Shown piece after piece: positions 39,901 to 51,900 of a stretch of 64,000 nt of DNA. The stretch is from contig NC_056525.1 of assembly GCF_019175285.1 (NCBI RefSeq), positions 123,628,437-123,692,436 of the forward strand. Reading direction: 5' to 3'. Both the position numbers and the translations under genes were made by a program. Numbering within the stretch: position 1 is the stretch's first letter; each line of letters starts with the position of its first letter. The DNA is from Sceloporus undulatus (lineage: Eukaryota; Chordata; Lepidosauria; Squamata; Phrynosomatidae). The notes under the pieces were generated by a model, which saw only the letters and a program-made list of their open reading frames with translations, ran no database searches and was not told where the DNA came from.

Positions 39901-42900
39901 GGTTTTCCTCTGCCCAGGAGAGCAAACGGTGAGCCTCCTTGAATAGGGATAAGGAACAAAGACTGCCTTGCCTGATCAGATAAGAATTGTCTATTTTGTT
40001 CTACGTCTGGACAAAGATGTGTGTCCCTTTGGGAGCCTGTTAAATGTGGAAGAGTGTTGGTTTGATGGCCTCCGGTTCTAGCCAATTGCTGTGGGAAAGT
40101 TGTAATCTGTTCCAGGCCTGTTGAGCTGATCGGTCCATGAAATAAGGAACCGCTCACAACCCAGGAGGCTGGCATCTATAGTGAGGACTTCCCTGGGAGG
40201 GTCCAGCAATGAAACTCCCTTTGAGAGGTTGAGAGCATTTGTCTAGTAACAAAGGGACAGACTGACTTCCCTGGTGAGATATACCCTGGTGCAAAGTTTC
40301 TTTGTTATGTGAGACTAAATGAGGTGCAGGAGCCATTGAGGGGGTGGGAGTGGAATTTTGTCCATGTGGTGAGATGAATGCAGGAGCCCGTGAGGCCTAG
40401 AAGGTGAGAAAGAGACATCAGGTCTTCTACCTTTATCTTCACAAGGAGGAGGGACTACTCCCTGATCTTTGCTATCTGCTCAAGGGATGGAGCGATAAAC
40501 CCTTTTTTGGAGTCTATGAGTGCCCTTAGATGTACAAAACTGAGTTGCAAGAAGGTGGCTAGTGGCAATCACCCTGGTAAAAATTCAAGGAGCAGAGGCC
40601 AACCCAAAGGGAGGAAGTCTGAACTGATAAAGCAGAAATGAAGGTACCTATGAGCTGAGAAGTGGGAAAAGACACTGAAATATGCCGATGAAATATCTGT
40701 CGTTAGAAAGTAGTCCCCTTGGCAGATGTGCTCATGGATTGTTTGAAGGCTTCCATCCAGAAACACTTGTATTTGATAAAGCTATTGAAAAAATTGAGAT
40801 CCAGAAGCAGGCACACCCCACCCCACCCCATTTTTGGATTCTGCAAAGAGGAATGAATAGATTCCTTGGAATCGATTGGCAGCAGACGTGATGAAACGGG
40901 AGCAGAGAAGGGTTGGCAGGAAGGACGTGAGACTCAAAGAAAAGAGAGAAATTTAGTCAAACACAGAGCAGTTTGTTTATGACCTTTCCTGAATGAAGCA
41001 AGGGGGAAAAACTGAAGGGGAATCAGAATATTGAATCACTCAAACATATGATCCCTTGCTTCGCCTGGGCAGTGCCTGGAATTATCTCTTTTTCTGCCGG
41101 CTGAGAAGTCAGTGGGTGCCATTTGCTCTTACAGAAAAAAGCAAACTAGCTGTAACTGGAGACATGAAAGAGAAAGAAAGGCTTGATTGCCACCACATAT
41201 GCTAGTACAGTGGGCCCTTGGTGTCCGCCTGGGTATTTGTTCCAGGCCCCCCCCCCCATGGAAAACAAAATCTGTGGATACTCAAGTCCCATTAAATACA
41301 ATGACATACCAAAATGCTGTCCTTTATTAAAATGGCAAAATGAAAGTTTGCTTTTTGGAATTTATGCATTTAAAAAACTATTTTCAAACCATGGATGTTT
41401 GAATCCGTGGATAAAAAAATCTATGGCTATGGAGGGCTGACTGTAATGCCAATTACCAACAAAGGAGAAACAGTGATCTCCAGAGCAGTCATCAGAAGAA
41501 CTTCAAAAATTAGAAGTACATTGTAAAACCATAAGACAATAACATTTTGCATCAATCAATAAATTAGCAGTACTTTATTAGATAGCACCTCCATTGTACT
41601 ATATTAAATTAGGTTATTAATGTGGAAAGGAATGCTGACCATGTATGAAATGGGATTTTATACGGGGTAAATTATATACACTTTATTGGTAGTGCAGAAA
41701 GATATTAAGGGAAACAGGGGGCAACCACATCAGTTCTTGCTCTGCATTGCCTTATCCTTCCTGTCCTCTGATAATGTTCCAGAGAAAAGTTAGGTGACAC
41801 TATATCCTACGGTAGTTGTAGTGCTCTCTCAACCAAAAGCATGATATGACCAAGATAGCTTTTTCACCAACTAAAGCACTGGCTTTGGAAAAGGAGGAAG
41901 TTATCTGAAGTGATTTTGTAGGGCAGGAAGGCAACACTTCCAAATCAAAAAATGAGAATGGAAGGCAGGATTCAGCCCCTACATCTCATATGTTACACAT
42001 TAAATATTGGCAACAGTTATATAAATGAAAATAGATTCAGCAAGATTTTACCAAATCTTACTGCTCAGTTGTTACTTACTTCCAAAGCACATGAAGAGGA
42101 AGAAGAGGACCGGATAGAAGTAACCAAAGCAGACACTCAGAACATACTCATGTACAGCAGCAGAAACAGTGAAGACTGCCAGCATAGCAGTAGCCTTGAA
42201 TTTTTTTCCAAACAACTGTTAGTGACATAGAGAGAAATGACACCAGTTACCCTACTGAAAAATACCCAATAAAAACTGTTAGATACGGCATGTGATCCAA
42301 AGTGCCTATTACTATAATTACACAGTTCTAATTATATGCTTCTGTATATTTGTACCTTCTTCACTAGGAAATGCTAATGTGAAATCTCTTCCCACTCCAT
42401 TGGAGAACCATTTCCAACTTGATTTTACATGATTAAGAGAAGGTATTGACAGATTATTGCTCACCCAAAGAAAGTCTCTGTATGCATAATAATACAACCA
42501 GTCATGCACCACTACATTCCACGTTCGGTAATAGTTTGCGAACGATGTAGAATTCCACCAATCCTGCAAAAGAGAAGTGGAGTGTCAAATGGGCACAAAC
42601 CTATGAAGTAGTATTCAAAACTCAGGACTACCGTGTCAAGGATGCTTTGGCTGCAAGACCAACCTTGTTGTTGTTAAGTCTTGTTGATTCATGACCATGA
42701 CATCCCTAATTGAATCTATTCACCTGGTGTGTACTCTTCCTCTCTTTCTACTGACCTCAATCTTCCCTAGCATTATTGACTTTTCTAATGAGTCATGCAA
42801 GAATAACCACTACCACCCTTAGATGCCCATATCTTAATGTTTGCAGCCAGGTCTCCAAGGCTTATAGCCAAAATTCTTAGGGCAAATTCAAACATGACAA

Positions 42901-45900
42901 GAGCTCTGTGTGGAAAGAAACTTTCCAAGCAAACCCCTAAATGAAAATATAAATGATAGCTAAGGTTCAGAATTTTGATTGCTATGGTCTAGACTGCAGA
43001 ATCTGATCATTCATGGCCTAGAGAGGAACTGGCTGGTCCCGAACCAGTGCTTGTATCAATCTGGAATATGGACATTCAAGCAGTCCAGTACTTACAAGCA
43101 CTGGCAAAGGGCTGCAAAAAAGTCTTCCTAATTTATAGTAATTGACCCAAAGCAGATACATTTTGTTTAAACCACAGAAACAAAAAGCCAAAAAGATTAT
43201 ATTAAAAAACAAAGTTTAAATCATTAGCAGAAAAAATATACAGTCAGCCCTTCCTTTACGCAGGGTATCTGTTACAGACTCCCCCACGTAAAGGGAATTC
43301 CGCCTATGCTCAAGCCCCATTTAAGTGAATGGGGCTTGTGCATGCGGCGGCGCAGTGACGCACACGCGCCACAGGCACATGCCTTGTTATCCCTTATGGG
43401 ACACGCCACCCCTTATCCCAACGCGGCTTTCAGTGTATGCTGAAAGTCATGCAAAGCCTACCTGTGTACGACACGGCCGCACTGTAGTTCATGAAAAGCT
43501 TAGTTTCAGGATCCTAAAGCTAAATTCAGTTTACAGAATTATTAGGTAAAGGTAAAGGTATTCCCCATTGACAAGATTATGAAGTTGTGTCTGACCATAG
43601 GGGGAGGTGCTCATATCCGAAGAGCCAGCGTTGTCAGTGACTACTCTGTGATCATGTGGCCAGCATGACTGCACAGAATGCTGTCTACCTTCTCACTCAA
43701 GTGGTACCTAGTTATGCAAGTGGTACCTACTTGCATTTGCATGCTTTCAAACTGCTAGGTTGGCAGAAGCTGGGACTATGAAAGCTCACCCCATCATGTG
43801 GCACCCAGGCCTTGATCTGCCAACCTGCCAGTCTTGCAATCAACAGAGTCAGCGTCTTAACCACTTGAGCCACCACATCCCTACAATATTATTAGTGGAG
43901 TAATTTCGTAACCTGCCAGATTGCTTGCTACATTATTTGTTGAGTTACTACAGTGGGGAGGGACAGAATGGCTCAGCGGTTAAGACGCCAACTCTGAAGA
44001 CTTGCAAGGTCTGCAGTTTGAGACCCAAGTGCCACGTGACCGAGAGAGCTCCCATCACTTGTCCCAGCTTCTGCTAATTTAGCAGTTTGAAAGAATGTAA
44101 AAGTGCAAGTAGATAAATAGGTACCACTTTGGTGGGAAGGTAACAGCATTCTGTGCAGTCATGCTGGCCACATGTCCATGGAGTTGTCTTTGACAACGCT
44201 GGCTCTTTGGCTTAGTAATGGAGATGAATACCATCCCCTATGGTCAGACATGACCAAACAATCTTGTCAAGGGAAAACCTTTACTTTTACTCTTACCTAT
44301 TACAGTGTGCCATTGCTATCCACTGGGACTCAGTTCCAGGACTCTGTGGATACCAAAAATCTGTGGATGCTCAAGTCCCAATAAATACAATGGCTATTAA
44401 AATAGTGTCTTTTATACCCCATAAAATGGCTTTGCTTTTTGGAATATATATATTTATATAGAGAGAATATTTTCAAGCCATGGATGTCTGAATCCATGGA
44501 TAAAGAATCTATGGATACTGTGGGTCAACTGTAGTTCATTTTGAAAGTGATCCCAGGAGAAGATAGCAAACGTTATTTTGTTTGATACTCTCACTGTGGC
44601 CCAGTTTACTATAGTTTGTTGTAGTTTGAGCTGTCCTCCTCAATACAGGCTTCTGGGCACTGCTGTATTGAGGTGGACTCAAACTACAACAAACTATAGC
44701 AAACTGGGTCACAGTGAGAGTATCAAGCAAAATAATGTGGGTAGGTGTGGAAGGAATGGAGAAGAGTAATGAAGGATTCATAATCCAAGACGTCTCAAAA
44801 CTGCCATGTTCAAAAGACTATCCTAAAGAATGGCATATAAGTTGTCAGTTATACTCCTCTTCATTCCTTCAACACCCACCAGTAAGCATGTACAGTGGTA
44901 CCTCGGGATACGAAATACCCAGGTTACGAAATTTTCGGGATACGAAAAAATCCCATAGGGAATTATTGTTTTGGGTTACGAATGTTTTTTCGGGTTACGA
45001 AAAAACTTTTGGTGCTTTTTTCGGCTTTTTCGCACGGAATCGCGGCTTTTCCCCATTAGCGCCTATGGCAATTCGGCTTACGAAGGCTTTTCGGGTTACG
45101 AAAGCGGCCGCGTTACGAATTAATTTCGTAACCCGAGGCACCACTGTATGCTATTCTCTCATCAAACAATATGGATTGTTTGTCTGGATCAGAGAAGATT
45201 AGTTTTCTAATCTAACTATTAGTCCCTAACAGAATAGACCCAATGAAATGAATAGGACTTGGTAAGTCAACATAATGCATGCCACATTGATTCAATAGGC
45301 ATACCTTAGTTGGGACTGTCCATTAAATTTAGCTGGTTTTACTCTAGTTAGCGTTCACGGATCAAATGCAATACCGAATTTCTCTCTTCTCTCCTATGTT
45401 TCCACATACGTTAAGGTTTTGTATATTGGCAGAAATATGGAAATGTGCCAGCCTCTACCAGCAATTTGAAGGGGAGCCAGTTAGGAAAAGCATAGTCAGT
45501 TGAATGAACTGGATGCAACACTGCTCAATACCATGCAGTGTGACTGGGAAAATGTTTTTTTAAGCATCTCTCTCTCTTTAGGTCAGTGCTTCCCAATTAC
45601 CGCTTCCTTTCCTCTTTGATGACAATCCTAGTGCCCCCAATGCCTATCTCTTGATATTAAGTCTACTGTTTGTGCAGCAGCTTGTCACCACCTCCTTCGC
45701 CATCACCTCAGCCTCTCCTGTGCAAATACAGCAGCAGCAGCAGCAGCCCAGGCCTTTTCCTTTACAGCAAAAGGAGGGCCAACTAGCTGGCTGCTCAGTT
45801 GCTGCTCCCAAGGTGACAAGATACAAAGGGAGCAGTGACCGAGCAGCCATTTGAGCAGCAAAAAGCCTGTCACTCACACCAGTCTTGGGGCAAAGGCTGG

Positions 45901-48900
45901 CACGAGCAAGAGGCTTCTATCACTGCTCAATTAGCTGCTCTTTTTGCTACTGCCAAGATGACCAGGTGCAAAGGGAGAAGCTTCTCTACAGTGAGAAAGG
46001 ATTCCCAATCTTTTTTCACCAGGTTGCAGAGGGTCACAGCTGGCTTCCCACTTTTCTCCCAGTCAAGGAAGGACTCCCAATTGAAGAGAGGTAAGAGAGG
46101 CAAAGGAGTCTTTGACATAATTGACCCCGGATACTACTCCCCCTCCTTCCCCAGAAACATGTCTTCTCCAAACAACCTCAAGTTCCCCCCACCCCGACAC
46201 ACACACATTTCTTCTGCTATCTCTTCTTTTGGCAGGAGCAGCAACAGAGCTCCAACCTGCCACTAGCAAAGTCCTGGCAAAGCTCACAAAGCTTAAGCAG
46301 GGTTCCAAATGTGAAAACTTATTTTTGCCACTGCTTCTTCCCTGTTGCCACATGTTCTAACTCACTATGGTCCTAAAGGCTGCTGGCACCTCTTGTCTTT
46401 CTTGCACATCAATACTTTGACTAAAGTCTCTCCTGCCACCCCATTTTTCCTTACCACCCCTCTAGATCTTTCCACCATCCCTAGAGAGTGGTACAAGCCA
46501 CTTTGGGAATTACTGCTTTAGGTTATTATTATTATTATTAACCTTTATTTATAAAGCGCTGTAAATTTAATAGGTGAACCAGGTTTTCTCAGAGCTGGTT
46601 TGGACTACTTAACCTGGTCTCTAGATTGGTTGTTAGTGGACCCCCAAATCCACAAGAAAGAAAATCTTTTTTTTCTTTTGGTTAGGGGGAAAATAATTTA
46701 TTAAAAATTGACATTTTTATGAAATGGCGAAGAGTGTGGTCCCGTCTCTGCTTCTTCAGTCTTATATTATGAATTTAAAAGCAAGCACTTCAGAAAAAAG
46801 AAGTTTAAGACTAGTCAATATATGACACACTTGTAGCATAGCACATATATTAGCATGGTTATACTTGATACCACATTTGCATAACTTATGGCAAAATGTG
46901 TGCCACAGCCTTATGTTCACCTATTTGCACAACAGGTAGCTCCCAGCCCAGCATAAGTGAGACAAGTGACTCTACGTACACTTGTGAAATGATTGCTACA
47001 CTAGAGATTGCACTTATACAACCTCCAAAAAGTGTAATTACTTGCACAACATTTTTTTACATAAGGGTAAAGTCTCAGCAAGATTCTAACTTATGTTAGA
47101 ATCTATGTTAGATTCTAACCTGGCGCATTGCTTACCTTATAGAACATTCTGTCGGCAAAGCACAACATCTCAGCAAAAGCATTAAGCCAGCAGTGAAGGA
47201 ATGCGAAAAAGATCAGTAAAAACATCAACACACCTAGGAGAAGAAAATGAAATTGAACCTCAGAAATACAGATAATATAGTTAACTGCACCAGCTTGAGA
47301 AGAAAAGCCATGGTAGAACTGAACAAAGGATACTCTAACACTTATTTACCATTCTGTAATTTTGCAAATTACTACATTTATCACAATTTCATCTTACTGT
47401 TTTAGAAAAAAATGGGGGAAAGAAGTACTCACCTGGAAGGATAGAGTTGAAGATACAAAGGACCAGGCCTCGTAGACTGAAGTTCTCCCGGCTATAATTC
47501 CGATATGTAGGAATACAGATTCGTACAAACATGTAATAAGCATAGAAGAGACAACCAAGTATCTGGAGAAGGGGGGGGGGAGAGAAAAGGAATGGAAGAG
47601 AAAGATGACAGATTAATCTCATTGACAATATCCAGAGATCTGGATTACACTTGGTAAATTGTGTCTACTACAACAAAAAGTAATCACTTTGTTTAGATCC
47701 TGGCTTCAGTTACGTTCAGTGAATGCCTGAAGTAGCCAGGTGTAACCTAAGCCCTCTCTGCTGAAAAGAGAAGAAGGCTAGAAGGAACCAAGGACCAAAT
47801 AAACAGGGAAACAGCAATCTCTGTCCATGTTTCTTTGTCAGCCACTTCAGTGTGTAATTTATTGTTCTGGGAAAAATAATAACTAACCTGTGCAAACTTG
47901 GTGGCTACATAGCTCCATCTTCTTGTGGGAGTCCTGTGAAGCAAACCAAACAAAGTATTACATCCAATACATCACCTTTCTTGCTCTCTGCGGAAAGTAG
48001 AAACACCACCACTCCTTAAGATGTTTTTGTAAGAAATTCCTGGATAAGGCTGTCACATTCTCTACAACTGAAATTCTATTCCAGTGCAACAACGTAGTAA
48101 TGTATCACTGAAATGTTTAACATAATATTTAATAACATAATATTTAACATTCTGAACTAGATTATTTGTTATTTTTGCTATGTTTGGTTTGCAGGACTCT
48201 GATCAAATTGCATACTTCACTCTGAATTAGATTATTTGTTATTATTTTTGCTATGCTTATGTTTTTTTAAAAGTGGAATGAAGGAAATGATTAATTGAGA
48301 CTACTCAGGGAAATACAGACTGAGGGAAATGGAAGACGGTTCTGGAGGATATACAGAAATATGATAAAAAAAGAAATCCTATATCCCCTCTCTGGGATGG
48401 GACCTGGAAGTATTGTTTTACAGTGGCTCCATTCTTTCCTGGAGAAACACTCTCAGTGGGTGATGCTGAGGGATTCCTGTTCAGCTATCTGGCCATTGGC
48501 CTATGGAGTCCCTCAGAGTTCAGTCCTATCCTCTATGCTATTTAACATCTACATGAAACTGCTGGGATAGGTTGTCTGGGGTTGCCAGTATGCTGATGAT
48601 ACCCAGCACTATCAATCCTTTCCAACAAAGCTGTTCCTGTACTAAACCAGTGTCTGGAAGCTGTGATGGACTGGATGAGGGCAAACAGAACATGATTATT
48701 CTGGTCAGTCAAAAGACAGATCTGATGAGGTTACACACCCACTGAAAATGCAGATTCACTGTAGGGAGGCACTTCTGGATTCAGTGATGAGCCTAGAAGC
48801 CCAGGTTTGGGCAGTGACCAGGAGGGCTTTTGTACATTTAAAGCTAGTGCACCAACTGTGTCCATTTCTGGAGAAGTCTGATCTGGCCACGGTTGTACAT

Positions 48901-51900
48901 GTCTTGGTTACATCCTGTTCAGACTACTTTAATGGGCTCTACATGGGGCTGCCTTTGAAAAGTGCTCAGAAACTTCAGCTGACCCAGAGAGCTATAGGCA
49001 GGTTGTTAACTGGGACCAGCTACAGAAAGCACACAATTCTCTTTCTGCAACAGCTCTACTGTTGTCTGTTTTTGGGCACAATTCAAAGTGCTGGTTTTGA
49101 CCTATAAAGCCCTATATAACTAGGACTCAGACTATTTGAAAGACCATATCTCCCTATATGCATCCAGTCAGGTCTTAGGATCATCTGGAGAGGCCCTCCT
49201 CTCTGTCCCATCACATTCTCAGGTATGTTTGGTGGGAACAAGGGAGAGGGCCTTCTCAGTGGCTGCTCCCAGACTTTGGAACTCCTTCCCCAGAGAGGCC
49301 AAGGTGGCCCACTTCTTGTTCTTCTTCCAGTGGCAGATAATAAAATTTTTGGGCTGCCAGGCCTTTACAGTCTGTTGAGTTTGGTCTTTGTCTTAATGCT
49401 GTGTGGTGCTGGTTTTGAAGTTTTTTATGGGTATGTATTGTAAACACTCCAATCTCCCATATTGCATTTTTGATACTTCTATATTTCTATGTTGCACCTC
49501 TCATCCATTATTTAAAAGCACCTAGCACATATCAGTCTGCCAAACTCACAGTTAATTAAACCAAACAAAGATGAATAGCTCTTGCAGAGAACTTCAAAAA
49601 AGCAGTACTGTATAGTAAGTCTGGTGAGTTCTTACTTGGGAAAAAAAAAGGCAGAATATGGAAAACATTTTCTGTGCTTTTGGCTATAGCTCTCAGAATC
49701 CCCTAGATAGCATGGCCAACAAATTCAGCAAAATGTGCTTACATATAGGAAGATAATCAGGAAAGGGGAACAGCATTCTCCTGATGTTCTTGTTTTCTAT
49801 AGGACTCTGCTTTTTCACATGAAGATAAGATCAAATTATTTTTCCATCTCTCTTGTATTTTTAAATAGTATACCCTCCTTCATATTTTCTTTAGAGTTGC
49901 TTCAGATATTATACAGTTGCTATCAGCATTAGTCAACACCATCACTGGTGAGGGATTGATAGGACCTGCAGTCCAACAAAAAACTGAAGGGGTGCATGTT
50001 CCCCACTCCAAGGTTTTCATGTCCAGAAAAGATAGCAACCTGGTTGTACCCTTTTTAAACACTGGTGTCAGTACAAATAAATGCATCAGTAAAATAAAAC
50101 ATTTAAGAGGTAGAGGAAACTAAATTGCCACGTGCAAAGTTTTTTTCATGTTGACATTACCTGGGATAATGATCTCTGTAAATAAGGGTGGGAGCAAAGA
50201 GGAAATACAAATACTGGGAAACTTGCGGAACTTGAAGAGAGTCTGGAGAACAGAAAGAAAAAACCCCAATTAGCATTAGATCATAGCACACACATACACA
50301 AAAAAAGGCACTTTCCATCCCATTTTTTATTACTATCTCTCCATTTAGGGAGAAAGGTAGAATATATGTGAAAGCAATAAATAAGTAAACAAACAAACAA
50401 ACAAACATCAAGCTGTTTATTACAGCCTGAATTTAATAACAGACACTTCTGTAGCTTTATAATTCAATGAGGTGGCTTTTCTTATTTTTTTTTCTATTAT
50501 CCTTTTCTGAACGTGACCAAGACTAAGGTACCCAAATAGCCTATTATAAGTCCTTTTCCACCAGAGAATCTTGCCATATCAAAAAAAATCAAAATAAAAT
50601 ACACACACAAAATCTGCCACTAATTATGAGGCAACTGAAACTTGTGTGACATTCATATTCTTTTCCTATATTCACTGTACTCAACTTACTCCAATAAAGT
50701 TTTGGAGATAAACACGTTCCATGAAATTCTTGAATGACAAGAAGTCCATATAATTTTGTCTGAACTGAAGCAGAGCCGCCCTTCAGAACAGCAAGAGAGA
50801 AGGAAGCCTTCATTCACACAGCTACAGAATGTTAACAAAACATTACTCACTTGACTTCTGAGGTGGACAGGAGACTACACGAGGAACATTTTCCCTTATG
50901 TATGAATGGGCTTTCATCACTAGGCGTACCTGCAGGAAGGGTTTAGAAGGTCAGCTAAGACAAGCCTTAGACATGATATGGAGCACCCACTGTATTCATC
51001 TATTATTATTGTTGTTATTGTTGTTGCATTAAACATTTTGCATTATGTTGCATTATGTTTTGAAGGCATGTATTTACTGTTGCAGTAATATTGGGGTGGA
51101 ACAGACTGTCCCAAAGGGGGTCTTGAAGCCACCTCTAAGAAAGCTGGATTGGGTTCGCAGCAACCACATGCCGCAGCCCCAATCCGCCTTTTTGCCAACC
51201 CAAAAAGAAGCGGCAAATTGTCGCGCCTCTTATCGCCAGCAAAAAGGTGGCTTTACCCACCCTGCTGCAGCTTTACAGCACTACTGTGGCATGTGCTGTG
51301 TAAACATGCCGCTGGAGTGCCTGGAAGCCAGCCCACATCTGGACAATTTCCAGGCGTCTGGGGGCATGCAGCATCTATAAACACCACGCTCCCAAGATGC
51401 TGGGAAACCGACATTTAGAGCCGGTCTGTTTCTTCCCCACTGATATTTTACATACTAATTCTCATATCCCACACCCTTAATCAACCTTTCAGGTACTCAA
51501 ACCCACCTGCTCAAGAGTGACTATGAAACAACAGGCTGGCGGTAGCTCATAGGTCAATGCAATGTACACTGGCACCAGTCCAAGGTAAATCGTTTGGAAT
51601 ACCATGAAGAGCACCCCAAAGAACAAGGAGTGGATGATCTTGTGGGAGGAACCATGGTACCCCTTGGCCCACTGAAGAAAGAGGCCATAAGGCGCAACTA
51701 GTGTGAACAGAAACATGTAAAGCCAAGTAGGAACGACGACAGAAAATTTGCCAAAAGAGTAGACCAGGAGGTCAAATTCTAGCACCAACCTTCAAAGAAA
51801 TTGAAACAAAAGAAAAAAAGTTAAGCCTCATACAGTTGAGTTAAAATAAGTTTTCCCAGATGAAATTCTTAACAATTACAGTATTGAGTGCTATAGCAAG

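Noticed and set aside
43955-44040. tRNA gene
   Set aside because: The A-box-like head belongs to a Sauria-type SINE; the sequence cannot form a full tRNA and the SINE body follows.
45651-46360. Open frames including a poly-Gln run
   Set aside because: The glutamines come from a (CAG)n tract inside the 932-bp hAT element; the frames do not resemble a known protein.
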